Origin: Sulfurimonas sp.
Lineage (GTDB): Bacteria > Campylobacterota > Campylobacteria > Campylobacterales > Sulfurimonadaceae
Direction of reading: 5' to 3'
Assembly (NCBI GenBank): GCA_027083475.1
Contig: JALWON010000308.1
Location: 1 to 15,896, forward strand
Length of the DNA stretch: 15,896 nt
Part shown: piece by piece, positions 7,620 to 15,782 of the stretch
Layout of the letters: each line of letters starts with the position of its first letter
How positions within the stretch are numbered: position 1 is the stretch's first letter
Notes under the pieces: generated by a model
Seen by the model: the letters and a program-made list of their open reading frames with translations, nothing else
The model's database searches: none
Told to the model about the DNA's origin: nothing
Program-made: the position numbers and the translations under genes

Positions 7620-7628
7620 TGATAGTAT
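7620..7628 (+). promoter_or_regulatory. Extended -10 of the nap promoter
   Basis: TGATAGTAT (7620-7628) predicts a start near 7635 and a leader of about 31 nt that contains the AGAGGAG ribosome-binding site of napA (7654-7660). A better-looking hexamer, TATAAT at 7612-7617, would put the FNR-like box at about -30.5, where a bound protein would block transcription. The spacing shared with the other two promoters favours 7620-7628. Confidence 0.55.
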
Positions 7629-7665
7629 TGTTTTGTTAAATTATTATTTATAAAGAGGAGTAAAT

Positions 7666-10506
7666 ATGTCACTTTCAAGAAGAGAGTTTCTCAAAAGCTC
7701 AGCAGCGGCATCTGCCGCAGCTGCGATGGGTATGAGTATACCGGCTGATTTAGAAGCAAAAGCAAGTGAAGCAGAACATGGCTGGCGATGGGATAAGGCA
7801 GCCTGTCGTTTCTGTGGTACGGGTTGTGGGATTATGATGGCAACCAAAGATGGTAAAATTGTTGCCGTCAAAGGAGACCCTGCTGCGCCAGTAAATCGTG
7901 GTTTAAATTGTATTAAAGGCTATTTTAATGCAAAAATCATGTATGGAGCAGATCGTTTAACCAAACCCCTGCTCAGAGTCAATAATCATGGTGAATTCGA
8001 TAAAAAAGGGCATTTTGCTCCTGTAAGTTGGGAAAGAGCTTTTGATGAAATGGAATTCAATATTCGCAAAGCACTCAAACATGGTGGACCTGAAGCAGTA
8101 GGTGTTTTTGCCTCAGGACAATATACCATTATGGAAGGGTATGCGGCTCAAAAGATGATGAAAGCAGGATTCCGTTCAAATGCGATTGATCCTAATGCTC
8201 GTCACTGTATGGCTTCTGCTGTTGTGGGTTTTTACCAGACTTTTGGTATTGATGAACCATCGGGATGTTATGATGATATTGAGCTGACCGATACTGTTGT
8301 TTCATGGGGTTCAAATATGGCAGAGATGCACCCAATTCTCTGGTCTCGTGTGACCGATAGAAAACTCTCAAACCCAGATAAAGTAAAAGTAATCAGTATT
8401 CAAACCTATACACACAGAACATCAGATCTTGCAGATACTGAAATTATTTTTACACCAAATACAGACCTTGCCATGTGGAACTATATTGCACGTGAAATAG
8501 TCATGCGCGATGCAAAAGAGAAAATTATTGATTGGGATTTTATCAAAAAGCATATTGTTTTTGCAGCCGGTCCTGTCAATATAGGCTACGGAATGCGACG
8601 TAAGGGAGAAAAATCTCTCAAACCTGAGTATGACAGTGGTGCGGCAGGAAAATATAGTGCTAAAGAGATGGAAATTGTGAACAAAGAGATGACAACCATT
8701 GTCTCTGATACAGAAGCACCCGCTTTAAAACCTTACGGATATAAAGCTGGCGATACCATGAAACATACTGGGGGGACACTAGGACACTGGGAAATTTCAT
8801 TTGCTGAATATAAAAAATCTTTAGAGCCATACACACTTGATTATGTTGCAAAAATCTGTAAAGGGAATCCTGATGAATCATTAGAGAGTTTTAAAGCAAA
8901 ACTGCAAGAGTTGGCTAATCTTTATATAGAGAAAGAGAGAAAAGTTGTCTCTTTTTGGACAATGGGAATGAACCAACATACTCGTGGGACTTGGGACAAT
9001 ACTTTAGCGTATAATGTGCACTTTATGCTCAATAAACAAGCGCGTCCTGGTTCTGGTGCATTTAGTTTAACAGGACAACCTTCGGCTTGTGGAACGGCTC
9101 GTGAAGTAGGGACATTTACACACCGCTTACCAGCTGATTTGATGGTGAAGGTTCCAGCTCACCGTAAAATTGCTGAGAAAAAATGGATGATTCCAGAGGG
9201 AACACTTAATGGTGTTGGAAAACAGCATATTATGGCTATTCATCGAGGTATTGAAGATGGACTGATTAAGTTTGCATGGGTAAATGTGTGTAATCCTTAC
9301 CAAGATTCTGCAAGTGCAAGTCACTGGATTAAAGCGGCTCGTGAGATGGATAACTTTATTGTTACTTCTGATGGATACCCAGGAATTTCAGCAAAAGTCT
9401 CTGACCTTATTTTACCAACAGCGATGATTTATGAAAAATGGGGAGCATACGGAAACGCAGAACGCCGTACACAACACTGGCGTCAGCAAGTACTTCCAGT
9501 AGGTGATTCGATGAGTGATACTTGGCAGTGGGTAGAACTCTCCAAACGTTTTACTGTAGATGATTTATGGGGTGAATATGCACCATCAGGTCCACGTAAA
9601 AAAGCACTTCCAGATGTAAGAAAAGCAGCTTATGCACTTGGTTATACAGGAAGTACAACGATGTATGACATTCTTTTTGCAAATAAAATTGCAAAATCAT
9701 ATAAGCTTGATCAAGAAGATCCTATCCAAAAAGGGTATGATAACTCTGAGTGTTATGGTGACAGTAGAAATGTTGTTGGTTCAGATGGAAAAGTATTTAA
9801 AGGATATGGTTTCTTTATTCATAAGTACTTATTTGAAGAGTATGCTGCGTTTGGTCGTGGGCATGGACATGATTTGGCTCCATTTGATATGTACCATAAA
9901 GTACGTGGACTCAAGTGGCCAGTTGTGAATGGGAAAGAAACACCATGGAGATTTAATGTAAACTTTGACCCTTATGCTGCAAAAGCTGCCAAAGGAACAG
10001 ATGATGAGTTTGCCTTCTATGGAAAAATTGCCAAAGCACTCAAGCAGGGTAATTTGACACACGTGACAAATAAGAAGAAAAAACCTTTGCCAAACAAAGC
10101 GAAGATATTTGCTCGTCCGTACATGGATCCTCCAGAAAAACCAGATGCAGAGTATGATACATGGCTTGCAACAGGGCGTGTTTTAGAACACTGGCACTCA
10201 GGAACGATGACGATGCGTGTGCCTGAACTCTACCGTGCAGTTCCTGAAGCACTGTGTTATATGCATCCAGAAGATGCAAAGAAAAAAGGACTCAAACAAG
10301 GGAAACTTGCATGGGTTGAATCTCGTCGTGGACGTGTCAAAGCGCGTGTTGAGACACGTGGAAGAAATAGACCACCTCGTGGGCTTGTGTTTGTCCCTTG
10401 GTTTGATGAACGTGTTTTCATTAACAAGGTATGTTTAGACGCAACATGTCCAATGTCAAAACAAACAGATTATAAAAAGTGTGCCGTTAAAATTTATAGT
10501 GCATAA
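7666..10506 (+). CDS. napA: Periplasmic nitrate reductase catalytic subunit
   Basis: Reduces nitrate to nitrite in the periplasm. The 946-aa precursor starts with a twin-arginine leader (SRREFLK, residues 4-10, then an Ala-rich stretch). The mature part opens with the [4Fe-4S] motif C47-x2-C50-x3-C54-x27-C82. Cys181 in NARHCMAS is the expected ligand of molybdenum in the bis-MGD cofactor. The protein is longer than the 828-aa E. coli NapA, as is usual in Campylobacterota. The ribosome-binding site AGAGGAG is strong. It is the first gene of the nap operon. The folded, cofactor-loaded protein would be exported by Tat with NapD (encoded at 14816) guarding the leader, and electrons arrive through NapB. 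Confidence 0.97.
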   Translation: MSLSRREFLKSSAAASAAAAMGMSIPADLEAKASEAEHGWRWDKAACRFCGTGCGIMMATKDGKIVAVKGDPAAPVNRGLNCIKGYFNAKIMYGADRLTKPLLRVNNHGEFDKKGHFAPVSWERAFDEMEFNIRKALKHGGPEAVGVFASGQYTIMEGYAAQKMMKAGFRSNAIDPNARHCMASAVVGFYQTFGIDEPSGCYDDIELTDTVVSWGSNMAEMHPILWSRVTDRKLSNPDKVKVISIQTYTHRTSDLADTEIIFTPNTDLAMWNYIAREIVMRDAKEKIIDWDFIKKHIVFAAGPVNIGYGMRRKGEKSLKPEYDSGAAGKYSAKEMEIVNKEMTTIVSDTEAPALKPYGYKAGDTMKHTGGTLGHWEISFAEYKKSLEPYTLDYVAKICKGNPDESLESFKAKLQELANLYIEKERKVVSFWTMGMNQHTRGTWDNTLAYNVHFMLNKQARPGSGAFSLTGQPSACGTAREVGTFTHRLPADLMVKVPAHRKIAEKKWMIPEGTLNGVGKQHIMAIHRGIEDGLIKFAWVNVCNPYQDSASASHWIKAAREMDNFIVTSDGYPGISAKVSDLILPTAMIYEKWGAYGNAERRTQHWRQQVLPVGDSMSDTWQWVELSKRFTVDDLWGEYAPSGPRKKALPDVRKAAYALGYTGSTTMYDILFANKIAKSYKLDQEDPIQKGYDNSECYGDSRNVVGSDGKVFKGYGFFIHKYLFEEYAAFGRGHGHDLAPFDMYHKVRGLKWPVVNGKETPWRFNVNFDPYAAKAAKGTDDEFAFYGKIAKALKQGNLTHVTNKKKKPLPNKAKIFARPYMDPPEKPDAEYDTWLATGRVLEHWHSGTMTMRVPELYRAVPEALCYMHPEDAKKKGLKQGKLAWVESRRGRVKARVETRGRNRPPRGLVFVPWFDERVFINKVCLDATCPMSKQTDYKKCAVKIYSA

Positions 10507-10522
10507 GTAAAGGATTGAAAGT

Positions 10523-11335
10523 TTGAGTAAAAGTATGTCCAAAGGTAAAAAAGAACCTATTAGCGATAGAAGAAAATTCATCTTCAATATGGCCAGAGGT
10601 GTTGGTATAGCAACACTTGGAGGATTTATATGGAGTGCATATATTAATGATGCAAAGGCACAAAAGCTTTTACTCCGTCCTCCCGGAGCGATTAAAGAAG
10701 AAGATTTTTTAAAAACATGTATCAAGTGTGGGCTCTGTGTGGAAGCATGCCCTTATGATACACTCATGCTAGCTAAACCAGGAGTGCATAAGCCTTTAGG
10801 AACACCGTACTTTACTCCGCGAGATACTCCTTGCCATATGTGCACAGATATTCCTTGTGTCCCTGTTTGTCCCTCAGGGGCACTTGATTTACAGAGTGTT
10901 TTAAGTGAGAACAAGCTTGATATAAACAAAGCAGATATGGGAATTGCAGTCATTGATAAAGAGAGTTGTGTCGCTTTTTGGGGCATACAGTGTGATGCTT
11001 GTTATAGAGCATGCCCTCTTTTGGGTGAAGCAATTACTATAGAGTATCAAAAAAATGAAAGAACCGGAAAGCATGCCTTTTTAAAACCAGTTGTTCATAG
11101 TGATCCTTGTACTGGGTGTGGGATGTGTGAGCATGCATGTATCACAGAAAAAGCATCCATACAAATTTTTCCAAGAGAAGTTGTGCAGGGAAAAGCAGGA
11201 AATCATTATATAAAAGGTTGGGATAAAAAGGATGATAAACGTGTGAAGGATGCAAAAGCCATACACACACAAACAGAAATAAGTAAAGAGAGTGCACTTG
11301 ATTCTTTAAATGATAGTGGAGACTTGTACCAATGA
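10523..11335 (+). CDS. napG: Ferredoxin-type quinol dehydrogenase subunit NapG
   Basis: Periplasmic iron-sulphur subunit that, with NapH, takes electrons from menaquinol for the Nap system. The 270-aa protein has a twin-arginine leader (DRRKFIF at about 15-21, then a hydrophobic stretch). It carries four [4Fe-4S] cysteine groups: C66/69/72/76, C104/107/112/116, C149/157/160/164 and C196/199/202/206. The start chosen is TTG at 10523, because AAGGA (10509-10513) lies 9 nt before it; an ATG at 10535 is the alternative and still leaves the whole Tat motif. It lies 16 nt after napA and overlaps napH by 4 nt. No napC is present, so NapGH is probably the only quinol route here. Confidence 0.95.
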   Translation: MSKSMSKGKKEPISDRRKFIFNMARGVGIATLGGFIWSAYINDAKAQKLLLRPPGAIKEEDFLKTCIKCGLCVEACPYDTLMLAKPGVHKPLGTPYFTPRDTPCHMCTDIPCVPVCPSGALDLQSVLSENKLDINKADMGIAVIDKESCVAFWGIQCDACYRACPLLGEAITIEYQKNERTGKHAFLKPVVHSDPCTGCGMCEHACITEKASIQIFPREVVQGKAGNHYIKGWDKKDDKRVKDAKAIHTQTEISKESALDSLNDSGDLYQ

Positions 11336-12156
11336 AGCAGTTTTGGAGTAATAACCGTTTTTTGATTTTACGCCGTTTTACACAGTTCAGTATATTGTTT
11401 TTGTACTTTGGTGCAAATGCGTGGGGTTGGTGGATACTTCGAGGGAATTTGAGTTCTTCTGTGGTGATTAACTTTGCACAGGTGAGTGACCCGTATGCAG
11501 TCCTACAAATGCTCGCAGCCGGAGCAACGATTTCGCTTGATCTGTTTATTGGTGCGGCAACTATTACTGTTTTTTACTTTTTAGTAGGTGGTCGTGCTTT
11601 TTGTTCTTGGGTGTGTCCTATCAATATGGTGACAGAAACGGCAAATTACTTGAGAAGAAAGTTTGAATTTAATCGTATGCAAGGTCCAAAAATGCCAATT
11701 TCACGCAATATTCGCTACTGGGTTTTAGGACTGAGTCTTGTTGTCTCTTTTGTGATGGGAATGGCTGCATTTGAGTTTGTCTCACCTATCTCAATGATCC
11801 ATCGAGGGATTGTTTTTGGTTTAGGTTTTGGATGGGCGAGTGCTGTGATTATCTTTTTGTTTGACCTTTTTGTTTTAAAAGATGGCTGGTGTGGGCATAT
11901 TTGTCCTTTAGGTGGATTTTATGCATTGCTTGGCAGATTTAGTGTAATTCGTGTTTTTCATGAAGAGGGAAATTGTACTTTATGTATGAAATGTAAAGTT
12001 GTCTGCCCTGAACACCAGGTTTTACATATGATTGGTAAAGAGAGTATGTCAGTGAATGATGGTGCATGTACAAATTGTGCACGTTGTATAGATGTATGTG
12101 ATGATGATGCATTAGGCTTTTCATTACGAGAATTAGCAGAAAAAAATAGGAGATAA
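11332..12156 (+). CDS. napH: Membrane quinol dehydrogenase subunit NapH
   Basis: A 274-aa inner-membrane protein with about four transmembrane helices (near 15-35, 65-87, 130-150 and 160-182). It has two CxxxCP motifs of the NapH/NosR/CcoG type (C91-P96, C187-P192). The C-terminal cytoplasmic part has two [4Fe-4S] ferredoxin motifs (C215/218/221/225 and C246/249/252/256). In the last motif Asp replaces the usual Pro after the fourth Cys. It oxidises menaquinol and passes electrons to NapG. The ATGA start overlaps the napG stop. Confidence 0.95.
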   Translation: MKQFWSNNRFLILRRFTQFSILFLYFGANAWGWWILRGNLSSSVVINFAQVSDPYAVLQMLAAGATISLDLFIGAATITVFYFLVGGRAFCSWVCPINMVTETANYLRRKFEFNRMQGPKMPISRNIRYWVLGLSLVVSFVMGMAAFEFVSPISMIHRGIVFGLGFGWASAVIIFLFDLFVLKDGWCGHICPLGGFYALLGRFSVIRVFHEEGNCTLCMKCKVVCPEHQVLHMIGKESMSVNDGACTNCARCIDVCDDDALGFSLRELAEKNRR

Positions 12157-12159
12157 GTT

Positions 12160-12900
12160 ATGAAAATAATGAGTAAAATAAGTATTGGCTTTGTGAGTGC
12201 AACACTGCTTCTTGTTGGCTGTGGGGAGACTCCAAGCGCTTCTGTGGCACCAACAGTGGCTCCACAAGCAAATACAGAAGATTATAATGGTCTGCATGTT
12301 ATTGATGAAAATGAGTTAGGGTATAGAAAATCATCTTTGTATGCAGAGGGAAAAAAAGTAGAAGTACCAGAAGTACAATATAGTAAAGCAGCCCCTGGAA
12401 CAAGTAACAAAATCCAAAGGGCATATCAAGATGCACCGCCAATGATTCCTCATGATACAGAAGGGATGCTCGTGATTACAAAAGACAATAACCAATGTTT
12501 ACAGTGTCACAGACCTGAAGTTGCAGAGATGGTGGGTGCAACACCAATTCCAAAATCACACTTTTTAAATATGCGACCTGTGAACAAAATTGTTAACAAT
12601 AAGCTTGTCAAAGGTGTAGATAATTTAAAAAATCAGATAAGTGTGAAAAAGACAACAAAACTGTATGAGGGGAGATTTAACTGTGTGCAGTGCCATGCTC
12701 CACAAGCGACCAATGTAAAGCTGATTACAGAAAATAAATTTCAACCACAATACTTAAGTGACGATGGTGCTTTTCGATCGCATTGGGATGAACAGGTTGA
12801 TAAATCTTTAGATACTGTCGGAAAAGATTCCAGTGTAACGCAGGATGATATTGCAAATAAAAATTCAGAAGCTGGTGAATCAGTGTTTAAAAAACATTAG
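12160..12900 (+). CDS. napB: Dihaem cytochrome c subunit NapB, probable lipoprotein
   Basis: Electron-transfer subunit that feeds NapA. The 246-aa protein has two CxxCH haem sites (C113-H117 and C175-H179). Two further histidines, H98 (MIPHD) and H134 (KSHFLN), fall where NapB proteins keep the distal haem ligands. The leader ends in LVGC (18-21), a good lipobox, so the mature protein may be anchored to a membrane by Cys21, whereas classical NapB is soluble. It is also longer than the E. coli protein, with a Ser/Pro/Ala-rich linker after the lipobox and a polar tail of about 50 residues after the second haem. AGGAG precedes the ATG, which lies 3 nt after the napH stop. Confidence 0.93.
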   Translation: MKIMSKISIGFVSATLLLVGCGETPSASVAPTVAPQANTEDYNGLHVIDENELGYRKSSLYAEGKKVEVPEVQYSKAAPGTSNKIQRAYQDAPPMIPHDTEGMLVITKDNNQCLQCHRPEVAEMVGATPIPKSHFLNMRPVNKIVNNKLVKGVDNLKNQISVKKTTKLYEGRFNCVQCHAPQATNVKLITENKFQPQYLSDDGAFRSHWDEQVDKSLDTVGKDSSVTQDDIANKNSEAGESVFKKH

Positions 12901-12902
12901 AT

Positions 12903-13391
12903 ATGAAGAGAAGAGAACTTTTTAGTTCTCTGGCTTCTTCTGTTAAAAAAGCAGCACAAGAGAAGCCAGAGCAACAGATAAGACCCCCATACAATAATGA
13001 TGCATCTCTTTTTCACAAAGAGTGTCCTGCATGTGATGCAAAATGTGCCACTGTTTGTGAAGTAGAAATTATTAAAATAGCACAAGATGCGACACCTTAT
13101 TTGGATTTTTCCAAAAATGGCTGTACTTATTGTGATGATTGTGCCCTAGCTTGTGACTTTGGTGTGTTAACACTTGAAAATAAAAAGCAAATCAATGCAA
13201 CTGTTACCATTCATACAGAGGAGTGTGTAAGCTGGGAAGGGGTAATGTGCTTTTCTTGTAAAGACCCTTGTTTAGAGAATGCTATAGATTTTAAGGCAAT
13301 GTTTATGCCAAGCATAAACGATAACTGTACAGCATGCGGATTTTGTATCAGTCGGTGTCCTGTGCAAGCGATTCAAGTTGAGGTGGCATGA
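12903..13391 (+). CDS. napF: Ferredoxin-like maturation protein NapF
   Basis: A cytoplasmic 162-aa polyferredoxin. Four cysteine groups are visible: C41/44/48/52, C74/77/80/84, C108/116/119/123 and C142/145/148/152; the last is a standard CxxCxxCxxxCP. The N-terminal MKRRELFSSL is the usual NapF start, although it looks like a Tat motif. In other bacteria NapF helps load the iron-sulphur cluster of NapA before export. There is no recognisable ribosome-binding site: the ATG comes 2 nt after the napB stop, so translation probably depends on coupling. It overlaps napL by 4 nt. Confidence 0.9.
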   Translation: MKRRELFSSLASSVKKAAQEKPEQQIRPPYNNDASLFHKECPACDAKCATVCEVEIIKIAQDATPYLDFSKNGCTYCDDCALACDFGVLTLENKKQINATVTIHTEECVSWEGVMCFSCKDPCLENAIDFKAMFMPSINDNCTACGFCISRCPVQAIQVEVA

Positions 13392-14341
13392 TGAAAACAG
13401 TTTTTTTGTTTGTGATGCTTATGAGTGCTCTTTTGGCACAAGAGTTTCATTTTCCAAAAGCACATTTTATCGCAAGTGGCGGTGTGCATGATATACTCAC
13501 CTATAAAAACAAACTCTATGCAGCAACAGATGCGAGTTGTGTAGATATATTTGATCTCAAAAGCCAGCAAAAAATAAGTAGTATCTCTTTAGATAAAATT
13601 GTTGATTTTATGGGAGAACCCATCGACACAACTATCTTTTCTGTAGATGTGATACAGGAAAAAGTCATGCTTCTCTCTGAAGGTCTCAAAGGGTATAGTA
13701 GGGTAAGTATTTATGAAAATGGAAAACTCTCTACACTTATCAAAGATGCAAATCATTTAGCGATAACAAAAGCGAAATTTATAGATGCACATACACTCCT
13801 TTTAGCACTTTTAAGTGATGAAATTATCTCTTATGACATCAAGAAGCATAGACAAAACTATAGAGTTGATGCTTCAGCATCAAAGTTTTCAGATTTTGTT
13901 TTAAGTGAAGATAAATCAAAACTTGTGCTTGCTGATGAGAGTGGTGATTTACAACTGTTACGTACACAAGATGGTAAACATCTCAAAAGTTTTACAGGCA
14001 AAAATCTTGATGATGTTTTTGGTGTTGATTTTAAAAAAGGCATCATTGCTACAGCGGGAAAAGATAGAAGAGTTGTTATTTATGACACGAAACATGCGAC
14101 TGTCTATTATAAGAAGTCTTCATTTTTTATTTATAGTGTTGGACTCTCACCAAGTGGCAAGCGGGTAGCTTACTCAAGTGATGTGCACAATAATATTACC
14201 CTTTTTAATACACAAACAAAAGAAACCATAGCCGAATTTAGTGGCAACAAATCGCCACTTTCAAAAATACTTTTTATAGATGAAGATACTTTTTTAGTAG
14301 CATCAGCAAAAAATGTGATAAATTTATATACAATACCTTAG
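13388..14341 (+). CDS. napL: Periplasmic beta-propeller protein NapL
   Basis: A 317-aa protein with a signal peptide (MMKTVFLFVMLMSALLAQE, probable cleavage near residue 18). After it come repeated WD40-like blades, such as ILTYKNKLYAATDASCVDIFD, GIIATAGKDRRVVIYD and LIKILFIDEDTFLVASA-like strands near the end. NapL occurs in Campylobacterota nap operons between napF and napD; in Wolinella its loss slows nitrate reduction, and its exact role is unsettled. Two adjacent ATG codons (13388 and 13391) could each start it. GAGGTGG lies just upstream and the first overlaps the napF stop. Confidence 0.9.
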   Translation: MMKTVFLFVMLMSALLAQEFHFPKAHFIASGGVHDILTYKNKLYAATDASCVDIFDLKSQQKISSISLDKIVDFMGEPIDTTIFSVDVIQEKVMLLSEGLKGYSRVSIYENGKLSTLIKDANHLAITKAKFIDAHTLLLALLSDEIISYDIKKHRQNYRVDASASKFSDFVLSEDKSKLVLADESGDLQLLRTQDGKHLKSFTGKNLDDVFGVDFKKGIIATAGKDRRVVIYDTKHATVYYKKSSFFIYSVGLSPSGKRVAYSSDVHNNITLFNTQTKETIAEFSGNKSPLSKILFIDEDTFLVASAKNVINLYTIP

Positions 14342-14349
14342 GAGTCAAT

Positions 14350-14793
14350 ATGCAATATAATGAAAGTGAATTTTTTATAGAAACCCAGGTTCCAAGTGAT
14401 GCATTGATTATCTCGCGAACGGATTTGAGTGGTGTTATTACCTTTGCTAATGACATTTTTTGTGATATAAGTGGTTATGATGAAGAAGAAATCATAGGGC
14501 AAAGTCATAATATTGTCAGACATCCTGATATGCCAAAATCTGTTTTTAAAGATTTATGGTACGATTTAAAGCATAAAGGAAAGTGGAGCGGTATTGTTAA
14601 AAATATGCGAAAAGATAAAGGGTTTTACTGGGTTAATGCCAACATTTCGTGTGTGTATAAAAAAGGAAGACTTTTAGGCTATAAGTCCATTAGGTCGCCG
14701 ATATCTTCAGAAGAAAAGTTGAAATATCAAAAGTTATATGACACGATTCGCAAGGAGAACGGTGAAGCTATAAGAAAAGTAATTTACGAATAA
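14350..14793 (+). CDS. Aer/CetB-type PAS domain protein
   Basis: A single PAS domain of 147 aa with no transmembrane or output domain. It aligns without gaps over its first 80 or so residues with the sensor domain of E. coli Aer as I recall it. The residues associated with FAD binding are kept in place: N34, R57, H58, D60, W70 and W79, around the signature NIVRHPDMP (54-62). It therefore probably binds FAD and reports redox state, like CetB of Campylobacter jejuni, which works with a separate membrane chemoreceptor CetA. No CetA-like gene is in the window. It has a good ribosome-binding site (AGGAGT), lies 8 nt after napL and 22 nt before napD, so it is inside the nap operon. Confidence 0.88.
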   Translation: MQYNESEFFIETQVPSDALIISRTDLSGVITFANDIFCDISGYDEEEIIGQSHNIVRHPDMPKSVFKDLWYDLKHKGKWSGIVKNMRKDKGFYWVNANISCVYKKGRLLGYKSIRSPISSEEKLKYQKLYDTIRKENGEAIRKVIYE

Positions 14794-14815
14794 AATTGAG
14801 AAAAGGAAAGAAAAA

Positions 14816-15202
14816 ATGAATGTATCAAGCATAGTAGTGCAAACAGTACCAAAATATTTAGAGGAAGTTGTCCAAGCACTCAAAGATTGTGATGTGTGTG
14901 ATTATCATTTACATGATGAAAAAGGGCGTATTATTATCACTATTGAGGGTGAGGGTGTTACTGAGGAGTTAGAGAAGTTGCGTGTTGTTGAAGCGATACC
15001 CCATGTTATAGCTGCTGATATGCAGATGGCATATAGTGCTGATGAACTTGATGAGCATATGGAAGTCATTAGTGGTGCTAATGTTGTGCCTAAGATGCTC
15101 AATGAAGATATAGATGTGAAAGACATTGTTTATAACGGTGACTTAAAGAAAAAAGACTTATATGGCTTTGCCAAACAATTTGACGCTACAAAAGATAAAT
15201 AA
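14816..15202 (+). CDS. napD: NapA leader-binding chaperone NapD
   Basis: A small cytoplasmic protein that binds the twin-arginine leader of NapA and delays export until the cofactor is in place. The 128-aa sequence has the NapD start (NVSSIVVQTVPKYLEEV) and the ferredoxin-like fold pattern with GRIIITIEGEG (37-47) and the IPHVIAADMQMAY strand (61-73). It is longer than E. coli NapD (87 aa) because of a C-terminal tail of about 45 residues. AAAGGAAAG precedes the start. Its stop overlaps the next start by one base (TAATG). Confidence 0.92.
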   Translation: MNVSSIVVQTVPKYLEEVVQALKDCDVCDYHLHDEKGRIIITIEGEGVTEELEKLRVVEAIPHVIAADMQMAYSADELDEHMEVISGANVVPKMLNEDIDVKDIVYNGDLKKKDLYGFAKQFDATKDK

Positions 15203-15501
15203 TGGCAGTTGTATTTGAAGCAACCATTAAAATGGATGATGGTGATGGATGGTATATAGAGCTTAAAGATACGCTAGATGGGCGGCTTGAATCGTGTTTG
15301 AGTATAGAAGACCTTGAGAAAAAAATCGAAGAGTTTGGTCAAGATTATGGAGGGCATATAGACGAGGTCAAATGGTTTAAAGATGATGACATTCTCCCGC
15401 CTGTTATGGACACAATTCGCCTAGAAATGTCTCAGCAAAGAGAAAAAATCGAAGCAATGACAGGTGAGACTATAGAAGAAATTGTAAAAACGCCGATATA
15501 A
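15202..15501 (+). CDS. Small acidic protein of unknown function coupled to napD
   Basis: A 99-aa, strongly acidic cytoplasmic protein that I do not recognise. The first half (ATIKMDDGDGWYIEL, then a helix with IEDLEKKIEEFGQDYGG) suggests a small beta-beta-alpha domain, loosely like HicB, and the second half is helical. It has no cysteines typical of iron-sulphur proteins (one Cys, near position 32). Its ATG shares one base with the napD stop, so it is translated together with NapD and is best regarded as part of the nap operon. A role in NapA maturation is a reasonable guess only. Confidence 0.8.
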   Translation: MAVVFEATIKMDDGDGWYIELKDTLDGRLESCLSIEDLEKKIEEFGQDYGGHIDEVKWFKDDDILPPVMDTIRLEMSQQREKIEAMTGETIEEIVKTPI

Positions 15502-15530
15502 CTCCATACAACTCGTGAGAGGGGGAGATG

Positions 15531-15782
15531 ATGAAAATAGCAGATTCAAATGTCACATTGGCATCTTCACATCAGAAGCAACATGAAATTCAAGAAGAAG
15601 AGCATTTACAACAGTGGAATAGACCTGAGGATGCTCCTTCTCGTTTACAAAATAGAGATAGATTACAAAAATCAGTGGGTCTCAATGACTTAAATGTTGA
15701 TGATACTACAGGTTTAGATCCGAAGTTACAAGCAATTGTTCGTGCACTAGAAGCACTCCTTGGCAAAAAGATAAGTGCCTAG
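15531..15782 (+). CDS. Small hypothetical protein, last gene of the run
   Basis: An 83-aa hydrophilic protein (84 if the preceding ATG at 15528 is used). The second ATG is preferred because AGGGGG (15520-15525) then lies 5 nt away. It begins MKIADSNVTLASSHQKQ and ends LDPKLQAIVRALEALLGKKISA. Both ends recall, from memory, the first part of a larger conserved hypothetical family of proteobacteria whose members start with MKI-x-SSxVxLASxH and continue well past a DPKLxxIxxxxEALTGKKI motif. If so, this copy is short. It lies 26 nt after the previous gene. Confidence 0.65.
   Translation: MKIADSNVTLASSHQKQHEIQEEEHLQQWNRPEDAPSRLQNRDRLQKSVGLNDLNVDDTTGLDPKLQAIVRALEALLGKKISA

Noticed and set aside
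9829..10279. Minus-strand open frames inside napA
   Set aside because: They lie antisense to a fully conserved coding sequence, have no ribosome-binding sites and show no recognisable protein features.
12903..12935. Twin-arginine export signal in NapF (MKRRELF)
   Set aside because: There is no hydrophobic stretch after it; NapF proteins keep this start yet stay in the cytoplasm.
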